DNA from: an uncultured Dialister sp.
GTDB lineage: Bacteria > Bacillota > Negativicutes > Veillonellales > Dialisteraceae
DNA: 11,683 nucleotides
Assembly: GCA_900759415.1 (NCBI GenBank)
Contig: CAAEVC010000076.1
Span: forward strand, 1 to 11,683
Reading direction: 5' to 3'
Translations under genes and position numbers: made by a program
Shown here: one piece after another, positions 1-7,414 of the stretch
How the letters are laid out: each line of letters opens with the position of its first letter
How positions within the stretch are numbered: the stretch's first letter is position 1
Notes under the pieces: model-generated
Told to the model about the DNA's origin: nothing
Databases searched by the model: none
What the model saw: only the letters and a program-made list of their open reading frames with translations

Positions 1-96
1 ATCGGGTATGCAACCCCAAATGAGATGTATAAGAAGTTGTCTTTATAAAGAATGGTGTCTCGATTCAAGTTGTCTAAAACCCTTGACACGTTTCAG

Positions 97-291
97 GTTG
101 TAAAAACTTTATGGTTTTTAAATTATGAAGCCTTACGGTCAATGGCGCGAAGACATTTGTCTAACATCCTGCGGTTTTCCCCTTCAGTCAGCTGGTCCCC
201 AGCTGCCAGCTCCCCCAGCCGGTGAGCACTCCGTGCTCTTAAAGGGGGAGCCCACATTAAAGTGTAAGGACTTTGTGATTTTTTATGAAGC
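97..291 (+). repeat. Structured interspersed repeat, copy A
   Basis: This copy opens with the conserved box at 97-132 and returns to a diverged box at 262-291, a period of 165 bp. Between them lie the second conserved stretch (ACGGTCAATGGCGCGA, then CTAACATCCTGCGGTTTTCCCC) and two hairpins. Hairpin 1 is CAGCTGG/CCAGCTG (189-205, loop TCC). Hairpin 2 has an outer stem GCTCCCCC/GGGGGAGC (209-216 with 244-251) enclosing GAGCAC/GTGCTC (224-238). Small open frames run through it, but they only read the repeat and have no ribosome binding site of note. The function is unknown. The same architecture recurs at 7426-7626 with different stem bases. Confidence 0.8.
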
Positions 292-470
292 TTTAGGGAT
301 AGAGAGAAGAATACCGGTGGTGCGAACATCGTTACGAACTGAACCCCTTTCCCCTCGACACAAAGTCGAGGTACTTCCCCCGAACGCAAATCTGCGATTT
401 GCGTAGTTCGGCGTTCACGATGAATTGAGCGTCGCCATGCTCCTCCAATTCATGTTCACTGCTCTCCTGG
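292..470 (+). repeat. Structured repeat, alternative hairpin module (A2)
   Basis: This stretch holds three perfect hairpins in a row. They are CCTCGAC/GTCGAGG (353-371, loop ACAAA), CGCAAATC/GATTTGCG (385-403, loop TGC, flanked by CCGAA/TTCGG to 380-411), and ATGAATTG/CAATTCAT (420-453). The last is followed by GTTCACTGC. The third hairpin and its flanks reappear at 11259-11300 with a compensated base change in the stem. No gene is supported here. It appears to be a different module of the same repeat family, joined to copy A on its left and copy B on its right. Confidence 0.65.
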
Positions 471-473
471 GGG

Positions 474-684
474 CAGCGAGGCGCTTTCGGCGCGATACGT
501 TTTATCTAACATTCTGCGGATTTCCCCTATCACCTGCTTCACGACGTGGTACTTTTTTTCCCCCCCGACTGTTTTGCACTTCGTGCATTAAAGGGGGAAG
601 CCACATTGAGGTGTAAGAACTTTATGATTTTTATTATGAAGCCTATTTCCGGTAATGGCGCTGCACTTTCACCTAATATTCTGC
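474..684 (+). repeat. Structured repeat, copy B with a truncated following unit
   Basis: The copy contains GGCGCGATACG, then CTAACATTCTGCGGATTTCCCC. Hairpin 1 (532-551) is degenerate. Hairpin 2 has TGCAC/GTGCA (575-587) inside a TTCCCCC/GGGGGAA stem. AGCCACATTGAG follows, and then the conserved box at 611-643. After the box a further unit begins (GGTAATGGCGCTGC, CCTAATATTCTGC) and stops at about 684, where the rpsI terminator begins. The repeat therefore abuts the terminator without entering the operon. Confidence 0.7.
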
Positions 685-720
685 AAAAGAAAAACGCCCA
701 TGGATAACCATGAGCGTTTT
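683..720 (-). terminator. Rho-independent terminator of rplM-rpsI
   Basis: Hairpin AAAACGC-c-CATGG-ATAA-CCATG-a-GCGTTTT spans 691-720. In the minus direction it is followed by TTTTCTTTT. It lies 17 bases past the rpsI stop codon and ends the ribosomal protein operon. Confidence 0.85.
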
Positions 721-737
721 GCCATTCCATAAACGGA

Positions 738-1130
738 TTAACGTTTGGAGAACTGGCTTGCTTTTCTTGCTTTCTTAAGACCGTATTTCTTACGTTCTTT
801 CATTCTTGGATCACGGGTCAGAAGACCTGCGCTCTTCAGAGATTTTCTGTAATCAGCATCTACATCGAGAAGTGCTCTAGCGATGCCGTGACGGATAGCG
901 CCTGCCTGTCCGGTACGTCCACCACCCTTTACATTAGCAATAACATCATATGCAGAGGTAGTCCCGGTCAGTTCCAGCGGCTGTTTAATAATGAGTTCAA
1001 GAGTAGCTAAGTCAAAATAGTCTTTCAGTTCACGACCATTGATTGTGATATTACCCTGTCCCGGTACCAGACGGACTCTGGCAACGGATGTTTTTCTGCG
1101 GCCAGTGCCGTAGTATGTAGCTTCTGCCAT
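738..1130 (-). CDS. rpsI: 30S ribosomal protein S9
   Basis: The gene encodes a 130-residue protein, the usual bacterial S9 length. S9 sits in the head of the small ribosomal subunit, and its C-terminal tail reaches toward the P-site tRNA. The sequence shows the family's N-terminal core GTGRRKTSVARVRL (residues 8-21), the NGRELKDYF segment, the GGGRTGQAGAIRHGIARAL block, and a basic C-terminus ending SKR as expected. The ATG start at 1130 is preceded by a purine-rich AAGGA site. It lies 22 bases after the rplM stop, the classic L13-S9 operon order, so both genes are probably co-transcribed from the promoter at 1685-1713 and end at the hairpin at 691-720. Nothing is unusual in the protein. Identification is very secure. 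Confidence 0.97.
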   Translation of the reverse strand: MAEATYYGTGRRKTSVARVRLVPGQGNITINGRELKDYFDLATLELIIKQPLELTGTTSAYDVIANVKGGGRTGQAGAIRHGIARALLDVDADYRKSLKSAGLLTRDPRMKERKKYGLKKARKASQFSKR

Positions 1131-1152
1131 TTCTTATTTCCTTCCCTTCCGG

Positions 1153-1593
1153 TTAACGGATATCAAATTTTAATTCTTCAGGTTTCTGAGCTGCATGCGG
1201 ATGTTCGCTGCCAGCGTAAACATGAAGTTTACGATACATCTGAGCGCCAAGCTTGGTCTTTGGAAGCATGCCGCGGATTGCATGTTCAACAACCCATACC
1301 GGCTTTTCACGAAGAGCATCGCCAGCTTTCTGGTATCTGTCACCACCGATGTAACCGGTGTAGTGGAAGTAAACTTTTTTCAGTTCTTTCTTGCCTGTCA
1401 GAACGACTTTATCTGCGTTGATGATGATGACGTTGTCACCAGTATCAACATGCGGTGTATAGGTAGGTTTATTTTTGCCGGTCAGAACCTTTGCAACGTT
1501 AGCAGCAAGACGGCCAACGGTCAGTCCTTCAGCATCTACGATATACCATTTACGGGTGATGTTGCCCGCATTGGCCATAAATGTGGTTTTCAT
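1153..1593 (-). CDS. rplM: 50S ribosomal protein L13
   Basis: The gene encodes a 146-residue L13, an early-assembly protein of the large ribosomal subunit. Family landmarks are RKWYIVDAEGLTVGRLA (14-30), HVDTGDNVIIINADKV (48-63), HYTGYIGG (77-84), and HAIRGMLPKTKLGAQMYRKLHVYAG (104-128). The frame stays open upstream to 1713, but the ATG at 1593 is the true start. It has an AGGAGG site (1605-1610) at good spacing, the product begins MKTTFMA as L13 proteins do, and the upstream extension would overlap the promoter. It is the first gene of the rplM-rpsI operon. A short leader of about 85 bases with pairing segments precedes it and might support autogenous control. Confidence 0.97.
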   Translation of the reverse strand: MKTTFMANAGNITRKWYIVDAEGLTVGRLAANVAKVLTGKNKPTYTPHVDTGDNVIIINADKVVLTGKKELKKVYFHYTGYIGGDRYQKAGDALREKPVWVVEHAIRGMLPKTKLGAQMYRKLHVYAGSEHPHAAQKPEELKFDIR

Positions 1594-1678
1594 TATAAAT
1601 GATTCCTCCTGAATAAAAAACAGAACCGCAAGATATAGTCCTTCCTCCGGGGCTAGTGGTTTCCGGACAAATCTCACA
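1594..1678 (-). promoter_or_regulatory. rplM 5' leader, possible ribosomal-protein leader
   Basis: The mRNA leader between the promoter and rplM contains two overlapping helices. TCCGG/CCGGA pairs 1663-1667 with 1646-1650. GTCC/GGAC pairs 1665-1668 with 1638-1641. They share bases and cannot both form. L13 leader RNAs are known in Firmicutes, but I cannot confirm that this one matches that family. It could equally be an ordinary untranslated region. Confidence 0.3.
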
Positions 1679-1684
1679 AGGAGT

Positions 1685-1713
1685 ATTATACCCTTTATAT
1701 AAAGGGTTGTCAA
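1685..1713 (-). promoter_or_regulatory. Sigma-A promoter of rplM-rpsI
   Basis: On the minus strand, TTGACA (1708-1713) and TATAAT (1685-1690) are both exact consensus and are separated by 17 bp. The spacer contains a perfect 16-bp palindrome, CCCTTTATATAAAGGG (1691-1706). This is a very strong promoter, as expected for ribosomal protein genes. Confidence 0.9.
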
Positions 1714-1736
1714 ATAAATTATGTGATGTTTTAAGT

Positions 1737-1960
1737 ATAGAGTTGAGAGGTGGTTGTAAAGACCTTATAGTTTGTAATTATGAAGCTGAAACGGTCAACG
1801 GCGCGATACCATTAGCGTCTCATAGTGCGGCTTTCCCCTATCCCCGTGTCGTCCCGACACGGTACTTCCCCCAGAAGGGGAAGCCACACTGATGTTGTAA
1901 AGACTTTATAGTTTTTATTATGAAGCCTTGGGGATGGGGGCGATGTACTTTTCTCTCACA
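1737..1960 (+). repeat. Structured interspersed repeat, copy C
   Basis: This copy begins ATAGAGTTGAGAGGTGG and has boxes at 1753-1786 and 1894-1927 (period 141 bp). Between them are ACGGTCAACGGCGCGATACC, TAGCGTCTCATAGTGCGG and two perfect hairpins. Hairpin 1 is CCGTGTCG/CGACACGG (1844-1862, loop TCC). Hairpin 2 is CTTCCCC/GGGGAAG (1865-1883, loop CAGAA). A further unit starts after the second box and decays. A promoter-like TTGAGA (1743-1748) and TATAGT (1766-1771), 17 bp apart, point into the hairpins. It lies just upstream of the rplM promoter, in opposite orientation to that operon. Confidence 0.8.
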
Positions 1961-2340
1961 GCACACGGGTTCCTTCAGATGTTGAGGCCGGTTCTATGCT
2001 TTGATTGCGCAATATGATTCAATTCATTCTTCTATCTTATATCAAATCCATTCAATGTGCATCAGTGAAATGTGATACATCTTCATTTCCTTCCCTCTTC
2101 TACGTTATATATTATTTCTATACCTGACTATCCTGTCTGTCTATATTACACAAATGTTATCCCTTTTTATTTCTCTGGTGATTATATATGTATTATATAT
2201 AGGCTTCAGGTAAAAATTCTGGATAGTTTCTTATTACACAGGGTTATGAGAAATCAAAAATTCTATCACTTTAAGTTATGTTACCATTTGTTTTCTTTAT
2301 GGTTTTCCGACCTATTATAAAAAGTAATTCATAAATGCTA
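1961..2340. other. AT-rich intergenic stretch with no supported gene
   Basis: The reading frames here are short, low-complexity and lack a convincing ribosome binding site. I see no riboswitch, tRNA or clear operator. It most likely forms part of the long region upstream of cstA. Confidence 0.6.
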
Positions 2341-2369
2341 TTGACGAATCTTAGTTTTCGTTGTATTGT
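2341..2369 (+). promoter_or_regulatory. Candidate cstA promoter
   Basis: TTGACG (2341-2346) and TATTGT (2364-2369) are spaced by 17 bp and point to cstA, 186 bases upstream of its start. The nine bases TTGACGAAT occur again at 2413-2421, but there no acceptable -10 follows. The call is tentative. If it is correct, the cstA mRNA has an untranslated leader of about 180 bases. Confidence 0.35.
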
Positions 2370-2554
2370 TGATGCGTGCTCGGCATTCAATAAGAAGAAA
2401 ATGTTATATCAATTGACGAATTGAAATGTAACAATTTCTTTGGAGCAGTTATCAGGTAAAGAAAAAGTTTGCCAGCGCTGCTTACGCCTTTCTTTATTTT
2501 CTGCTCATTCTGCTGAGTCTCATGTATTCTTTTTTATTTTAAGGAGGATTTCCC

Positions 2555-4021
2555 TTGGTTACTTTTCTTCTGGCCTTAGCAGCTCTCATTGTAGGGTATT
2601 TCATCTACGGCCGTATCGTTGATCACTTCTTTGGTCCGGATGATCGCCGTACTCCTGCTGTCAATCATAATGACGGAGTGGATTATATCCCTCTTCCTAA
2701 CTGGAAGGTATTTTTAATTCAGCTTTTGAATATCGCTGGTCTGGGACCAATCTTCGGCGCTCTTGGTGGCGCCCTCTGGGGTCCTTCTGTATATCTTTGG
2801 ATCGTTCTCGGTACTATTTTTGCCGGCGCTGTCCATGATTATCTTTCCGGTATGATGTCCATCCGTGAAGATGGAAGCAGTATTTCTGAGATCGTAGGCC
2901 ATCATATGGGACCTGTGATGCTGACGATTATGCGTATCGTATCTTTGGTGCTTCTTGTTCTGGTAGGTACTGTATTCATGACAGGACCAGCCATGCTTCT
3001 TGCTAAACTGACCGGATGGCAGGTCCTTCCATGGCTGCTCGTAGTTCTTTTCTATTATTTCCTGGCAACTCTTCTTCCGGTAGATAAGATCATTGCCCGT
3101 TTCTATCCGATTTTTGGTATCTGCCTCATCATCATGGCTCTCGGCATTGCTGGCGGCATGGTTATGGGCGTTGGCGGTCATGTTATGCCTGAAATGGTTT
3201 TTGAAAATCTGTATCCCGGTGCGAATAAGCTGCCTATTTGGCCTCTTATGTTTATTACCGTTGCATGCGGTGCTATTTCTGGTTTCCACGCCACCCAGTC
3301 TCCCATCATGGCTCGCTGCCTGAAAGATGAAAGACTTGGTCGTCCTGTATTCTATGGTGCCATGGTAGCTGAAGGCATTATCTGCCTCATCTGGGCTGCT
3401 GCAGGCATGACTTTCTTCGATGGTACTTCCGGTCTTCAGGCTGCTCTGAAAGCAGGCGGCCCTGGCGGTGCGGTTTATGATATCTGCGTTGGGTACATGG
3501 GCGCAGGCATCGGCACTGTCCTTGCTATGCTGGGCGTTATTGCATGCCCCATCACTTCCGGTGATACTGCATTCCGTGCAGCTCGTCTGACTCTGGCTGA
3601 CTGGTTCAAGGTAGGCCAGATGAGACTGGATAAACGCCTCATGTTCGCTATTCCTCTTCTCGGTATTGGCGGTATCCTCTCTCAGATGGATTTCAACATT
3701 GTATGGCGTTACTTCTCCTGGACCAACCAGACTCTGGCTATGATCGTTCTCTGGACTGGTGCTGTATATCTCTATCATAAGTGTGCTAACCGCTATGCAT
3801 GGCTGATTGCCTGCATCCCGGCAACTTTCATGACAGTGGTAACTTCCACTTATATCCTTCAGGCGAAGGAAGGGTTCCAGATGGATCCATCTATTACCTA
3901 TCCGGCAGGATTCGTATTCGGCGCAGTGTGCCTCGCGCTTTATCTGAAGAAAACAGTTTTCAAAAAAGATGCAGAAAGAGAATGCAATGGAGCTCTTGAT
4001 GCAGCTGATCAGAATGCTTAA
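2555..4021 (+). CDS. cstA: CstA-family transporter (carbon starvation protein A, short form)
   Basis: The gene encodes a 488-residue polytopic membrane protein of the CstA family. Characterised members take up peptides (CstA) or pyruvate (BtsT) under nutrient limitation; the substrate here is not visible from sequence. Family blocks are NIAGLGPIFGALGGALWGP (59-77), GAVHDYLSGMMSIREDGSSI (91-110), GAISGFHATQSPIMAR (239-254), CPITSGDTAFRAARL (331-345) and WRYFSWTNQTLA (384-395), with many hydrophobic segments between. It is shorter than the enterobacterial proteins of about 700 residues and fits the short form found in many Firmicutes. The start is TTG at 2555, chosen because AAGGAGG (2541-2547) lies 7 bases before it and the membrane segment begins at once. 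It stands alone, with a 26-bp hairpin terminator right after the stop. The symbol is at family level. Confidence 0.9.
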   Translation: MVTFLLALAALIVGYFIYGRIVDHFFGPDDRRTPAVNHNDGVDYIPLPNWKVFLIQLLNIAGLGPIFGALGGALWGPSVYLWIVLGTIFAGAVHDYLSGMMSIREDGSSISEIVGHHMGPVMLTIMRIVSLVLLVLVGTVFMTGPAMLLAKLTGWQVLPWLLVVLFYYFLATLLPVDKIIARFYPIFGICLIIMALGIAGGMVMGVGGHVMPEMVFENLYPGANKLPIWPLMFITVACGAISGFHATQSPIMARCLKDERLGRPVFYGAMVAEGIICLIWAAAGMTFFDGTSGLQAALKAGGPGGAVYDICVGYMGAGIGTVLAMLGVIACPITSGDTAFRAARLTLADWFKVGQMRLDKRLMFAIPLLGIGGILSQMDFNIVWRYFSWTNQTLAMIVLWTGAVYLYHKCANRYAWLIACIPATFMTVVTSTYILQAKEGFQMDPSITYPAGFVFGAVCLALYLKKTVFKKDAERECNGALDAADQNA

Positions 4022-4029
4022 GTAAATAG

Positions 4030-4085
4030 AAAAAGGGGAGCTGTGAATAAATGCCAAGGCATTTATTCACAGCTCCCCTTTTTTT
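4030..4085 (+). terminator. Very long hairpin terminator of cstA
   Basis: An uninterrupted inverted repeat pairs 4030-4055 with 4058-4083. The core is GGGGAGCTGTGAATAAATGCC and its complement, around a central AA, and it ends in seven T. It starts 8 bases after the cstA stop. With A-runs on the left and T-runs on the right it could also stop minus-strand transcripts leaving the helicase gene. Confidence 0.92.
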
Positions 4086-4179
4086 AGAGTTGAGAGCCCC
4101 GCGCAGAGAGTTGAGCGGTGGTTGTAAAGACTTTATGGTTTGTAAATTATAAAGCCAATACGGTCAACGGCGCGATACC
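4086..4179 (+). repeat. Structured repeat, copy D (left arm only)
   Basis: The copy begins directly after the cstA terminator with AGAGTTGAGAG and GCGCAGAGAGTTGAGCGG, then the box at 4121-4156 and CGGTCAACGGCGCGATACC. It stops exactly there (4179), with no hairpin core and no second box. The promoter-like pair TTGAGC (4111-4116) and TATGGT (4134-4139) is present with a 17-bp spacing. It is a truncated member of the family. Confidence 0.8.
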
Positions 4180-4206
4180 TCAAAAACAGAGTAACATTGA
4201 GTGACA

Positions 4207-4244
4207 AGAGTTGAAAGAAGGCTGTATTTTTTCTGACCTTCTTT
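4207..4244 (-). terminator. Weak hairpin after the helicase gene, partly repeat-derived
   Basis: AAAGAAGG (4214-4221) pairs with CCTTCTTT (4237-4244), 8 bp with a 15-base loop, immediately past the helicase stop codon. In the minus direction only a short T stretch follows, so termination would be weak. Its left part, AGAGTTGAAAGAAGG (4207-4221), is identical to the start of repeat copy F at 11058-11072. The hairpin therefore seems built on a repeat fragment. Confidence 0.45.
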
Positions 4245-7115
4245 TTATTCTTTCCAGCAGTAGGATTTCCATTCGCAGAAGCGGCAGGCGGAGGGGATGT
4301 CTTTTCCTTTTCTTTCTACTTTATGATTGAAGTCTTTGTCCATGATGCGCCTTGCAGTTTTGTCGAATTTTTCCATCCGTTCTTCTACGTCTTCTATGTC
4401 CGCCGGTACTTCATAGACAGGGTCTTCGTCGCCTGTGAAGTAAAGGATGAGTTTTCCTACAGGTTCGTTCAGTTTCTTTTCCACAAGGTAAGCATAGACC
4501 TCGAGCTGGTCCCTATATCTTCTAAGGAGGGGGCTTCCTTCTTCCGGTTTCTTTCCTGTTTTGAAGTCGATGATGTTGAATTTTCCATCCCGGTCTTCGA
4601 GAAGGTCGATAGTACCGTCTATGACGTAGTCTTCTTTGACCATTTCCAGACTGTATTCTGCTTCTTTGATCATGGACCAGTCACCTTCATGATAAGCCAC
4701 GTAGCTCATGACTTCTTCAAACGCCTGATTAACTTTTTCTCTGGGAAGCCAGGCATTTTCTGTCTGCGCAAGAGTCTGATAATTAGTCATGAGCCAGCTG
4801 TAGATGACCGCCGGAAGGAGATCTGTTTCTCCCCGCTTCACGGCCCGATGGATATCTTCTATGGTTTCATGGACAAGGATACCATAGAAGGCGCCTCTCC
4901 CCTGTATGGGCGCAAAGCGATAAATACGGCTCAGTTTATATTTAAGCGGACAATTTTCATAAAGAGCAATCTGTGTGAAGGAGAATCGGGGTTTGAAGTG
5001 ATTGGTCCTGATTTTTGAGAAATGGAGTTTCGTAAGGTCTACAGAGGGATCATCGTATTCAGGAAGGGAATCCAGCGGTTTACTGAATTCACTGGAAGAA
5101 CGCCTCTCAGCTCCGTCGGATGCAAGGACAAGAAGACTTTCTGCTCTTGAGAAGGCAGTATAGTATTTCCGCCGAAAATCAAAGTACTTCATGTCTTCAT
5201 AGGGTTCAAAGGCATGGCGCCCAGTTTCTCTTTCCACCACTTTGGTTATAAGATTAGAAGAACTTCTGGGCCTGTCATTGAGAGAAGCGACGATGACTAC
5301 TGGATATTCCAGTCCTTTGGACTGATGGATATTCAAAAATGAAACGTTTCCTTCTGGCGCATAGGCTTCCTCATCTTCATATTCTCCCACACCATTTTCA
5401 AACCAGAGACGGAGGTACTGGGAGAAGAAAAGATATACATCATCCAGTGTCTCTTTCCCGCCACCATGATTGTCTTCAAGGAAATATTCGAACCGGTTGA
5501 TAAGCCGTGAGAGGGCAGAAAGGTTCCGAGCTTCCAGTGATTCTCCTTCTCCTGCCTTATCTATCCACTCTGAGAAGGGAGCAAAGGAAAGGATATCATA
5601 GGCCAGTGACTGCAGCTGCTTTATAAGAGCTTTGGATTTGTGAATTTCCTTTGATGTTTCAGAAACCCATTCTTTAAGCTCCTCATGTTCTCCCATCATG
5701 TGATGAGCCATAGCAAGGAAGGTGGCGTACTTTTCTTCTATATCCTCTGTCTCTTTCATCTGTCTGTCTTTCTGCATCTGACCATAGAGAGAGGGGAAAA
5801 GAGAAAGCAGCGTTCCTATGAACCATGCCACTTCTTTCCTGTCAAAGAAATGACCAGACCTTGGTGCGTATACAGGGATTCCCTTTTTCTTCAGGGCGAA
5901 TTGGAGGAGCTGGGATTCATTTCCTTTGACAGAGTCAAAGAGGCAGGCCACCTGATTGTAATCGGTTATGAGCTCTTCCTCTTTCAGTTTTTCAATAAGA
6001 TCACGAATCCGGAGAGCAAAGGTATTTCCTCCATTTTTTGATGTGATTTTTACGACTGACGGATAGTCTGACTGATCAAGGGACTGTATCTTTCCTTTTC
6101 TGTACCGGTAGAGATGGCCATTTCTTTCCCAGGTAAACCAGTCTCTTTTGGCCATCCATTTCATGCAGAATAAAACGATATCTGCGCTGGAGCGGTAATT
6201 GGTCTTCAGATGGATGATTTCACAGTCATTGCCAAATTGAGCTGGAAAGGCGGCAATATTGGCAATGGTGGCACCACGGAAGCGGTAGATGCTCTGGTCA
6301 TCATCCCCCACTACGAAAATATTTTTCTCCACCCGTCCAAGGAGACGGATGAGCTGCTCCTGAATGTAATTGGTGTCCTGATATTCATCGACGAGGATGT
6401 AGCGGATACGGTCTGCCAGCTTGCGAAGTACTGCTTCCTGATTGGAAAGGAGTCTATATGTTTCAGTCTGAAGTTTTGTGAAATCGAGGAAATTTTCATC
6501 TTCTGCCAGTTTATTGTATCTCGCCATCATCCATCCCAGTACTCGGGTAATCTCATTTTCGCTGAGTACCATGGTTTCCGGATCCATGAGCTCTTCAGAG
6601 AGACGGTTCACATATTCACAGATTCTCCTGCTCTGTTTCCAGGGGGAGAAGGATATTTCCTGCCCGTTCACATTGGAAATATAGGAAGGCGGCACCACTT
6701 TCTGAAAGCCCGGGATGGCCTGAAACTCATCAAGGGCCCGGTAAACCATGTACTGCTGCTCAAACTGGTCCGTTTCCATGTAATTTCTGGTGAGTCCTGT
6801 ATATTCTCTGAATTCTTTCAGAATCCTTCGGCAGATGTGATGGAAAGTGCCGATATACATTTCATGGAGATTCAGCTCTATTCCCTGGGCAGAGAGTTCG
6901 TTTGTGAGCCGGGTCATCAGTTCTTTGGACGCTTTGACAGTATAGGTGACAATCATGATTTCTTCCGGTTTTACATGAAGATCACGGATGAGATGAAGTA
7001 CCCGCTGTATGATCACATAGGTCTTGCCTGTGCCAGGTCCTGCAAGCACCAGAGCCGGTCCGTCCACATGGATGGCTTTGTACTGCTCTGGATTTATCTG
7101 TCCCGTCTGTCCCAT
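4245..7115 (-). CDS. UvrD-type DNA helicase fused to a C-terminal Fe-S PD-(D/E)XK nuclease
   Basis: The gene encodes a 956-residue superfamily 1 helicase with a nuclease tail, the AddB/AdnAB-like plan used in double-strand break processing. Helicase motifs in order are the Q motif INPEQYKAI (7-15), Walker A GPGTGKT (26-32), VDEYQD (242-247), GDDDQSIYRFRGA (270-282), NYRSS (306-310), QSKGLEYP (598-605) and YYTAFSRAE (651-659). The nuclease domain (about 710-956) shows His749, Asp833/Asp837, IIDFKTG with Asp850 and Lys852, and QLEVY (870-874). Cys722 with Cys944, Cys947 and Cys953 fits a 4Fe-4S cluster. An upstream TTG would add six residues, but ATG at 7115 is preferred, with AAGGAG six bases before it. 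No partner subunit gene is adjacent. The helicase-nuclease identity is secure; the exact pathway is inferred. Confidence 0.93.
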   Translation of the reverse strand: MGQTGQINPEQYKAIHVDGPALVLAGPGTGKTYVIIQRVLHLIRDLHVKPEEIMIVTYTVKASKELMTRLTNELSAQGIELNLHEMYIGTFHHICRRILKEFREYTGLTRNYMETDQFEQQYMVYRALDEFQAIPGFQKVVPPSYISNVNGQEISFSPWKQSRRICEYVNRLSEELMDPETMVLSENEITRVLGWMMARYNKLAEDENFLDFTKLQTETYRLLSNQEAVLRKLADRIRYILVDEYQDTNYIQEQLIRLLGRVEKNIFVVGDDDQSIYRFRGATIANIAAFPAQFGNDCEIIHLKTNYRSSADIVLFCMKWMAKRDWFTWERNGHLYRYRKGKIQSLDQSDYPSVVKITSKNGGNTFALRIRDLIEKLKEEELITDYNQVACLFDSVKGNESQLLQFALKKKGIPVYAPRSGHFFDRKEVAWFIGTLLSLFPSLYGQMQKDRQMKETEDIEEKYATFLAMAHHMMGEHEELKEWVSETSKEIHKSKALIKQLQSLAYDILSFAPFSEWIDKAGEGESLEARNLSALSRLINRFEYFLEDNHGGGKETLDDVYLFFSQYLRLWFENGVGEYEDEEAYAPEGNVSFLNIHQSKGLEYPVVIVASLNDRPRSSSNLITKVVERETGRHAFEPYEDMKYFDFRRKYYTAFSRAESLLVLASDGAERRSSSEFSKPLDSLPEYDDPSVDLTKLHFSKIRTNHFKPRFSFTQIALYENCPLKYKLSRIYRFAPIQGRGAFYGILVHETIEDIHRAVKRGETDLLPAVIYSWLMTNYQTLAQTENAWLPREKVNQAFEEVMSYVAYHEGDWSMIKEAEYSLEMVKEDYVIDGTIDLLEDRDGKFNIIDFKTGKKPEEGSPLLRRYRDQLEVYAYLVEKKLNEPVGKLILYFTGDEDPVYEVPADIEDVEERMEKFDKTARRIMDKDFNHKVERKGKDIPSACRFCEWKSYCWKE

Positions 7116-7158
7116 ATTGAACTCCTTATACAATAAATGTAAATGATATCCCCCTGAT

Positions 7159-7200
7159 AAAGAGAGGAATCCCCTTCAATGGTCTGATATTCCTCTTTTT
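7159..7200 (-). promoter_or_regulatory. Hairpin at the 5' end of the helicase mRNA
   Basis: AAAGAGAGGAAT (7159-7170) pairs with ATTCCTCTTTTT (7189-7200) over 12 bp including one G-U. It would form within about ten bases of the predicted transcription start of the helicase gene. It could stabilise the mRNA, or act as an attenuator, though the minus-strand T tract is short. On the plus strand it resembles a terminator, but no plus-strand gene needs one here. Confidence 0.45.
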
Positions 7201-7215
7201 CATTCATTTATGAGT

Positions 7216-7244
7216 ATTATACCCTTTTTAACGATGACTGCCAA
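7216..7244 (-). promoter_or_regulatory. Promoter of the helicase-nuclease gene
   Basis: On the minus strand TTGGCA (7239-7244) and TATAAT (7216-7221) are 17 bp apart. The sequence around the -10 (GGGTATAATACTC) is the same as in the rplM promoter. The leader to the ATG is about 95 bases. Confidence 0.75.
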
Positions 7245-7337
7245 TTTGGCTGGAGAGCTGGTATGTGAAGAGTTGGTGGTTATCTCATTAGCGCTGATAA
7301 GAATTTACCAGGCAGAGCTCCAAGCCCCGTGCAGGGA

Positions 7338-7414
7338 GTTGGAAAAAAGATAGAGTTGAGAGTTGAACGCAGAGAGTTGGAAAAAAGAATAGAGTTGAGA
7401 GTTGAGCGCAGAGA
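7338..7414 (+). repeat. Tandem 38/39-bp repeat leading into copy E
   Basis: Two near-identical units (7338-7375 and 7376-7414) read GTTGGAAAAAAGA, then TAGAGTTGAGAGTTGA, then CGCAGAGA. A third unit starts at 7415 and runs into the conserved box. Related leaders precede copies D (4086-4110) and F (11024-11060). This looks like slippage or duplication of the repeat's 5' leader. Confidence 0.75.

Noticed and set aside
125..616. Small open frames at 125-406 (plus), 123-389 (minus) and 425-616 (plus)
   Set aside because: They read through structured repeat copies, lack ribosome binding sites and change frame with each copy. They look like by-products of the repeat.
97..684. CRISPR array
   Set aside because: The repeats are imperfect, their spacing of 140-170 bp is too long, and the intervening parts are themselves conserved hairpins rather than unique spacers.
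2055..2085. CRP-like half sites (TGTGA..) upstream of cstA
   Set aside because: Only one half matches and the distance to cstA is large; CRP control of cstA is an enterobacterial feature and is not supported here.
2072..2320. 82-codon frame upstream of cstA
   Set aside because: It is low-complexity, AT-rich and without a convincing start signal; there is no evidence that it is coding.
2714..4057. Long open frame of 447 codons antisense to cstA
   Set aside because: It has no family resemblance, is rich in His, Ser and Asn as expected of an antisense frame, and cstA on the other strand is clear.
6210..7136. Open frames of 308 and 231 codons antisense to the helicase gene (6210-7136 and 4323-5018)
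   Set aside because: These are shadows of the helicase-nuclease gene, with no ribosome binding site or recognisable domain.
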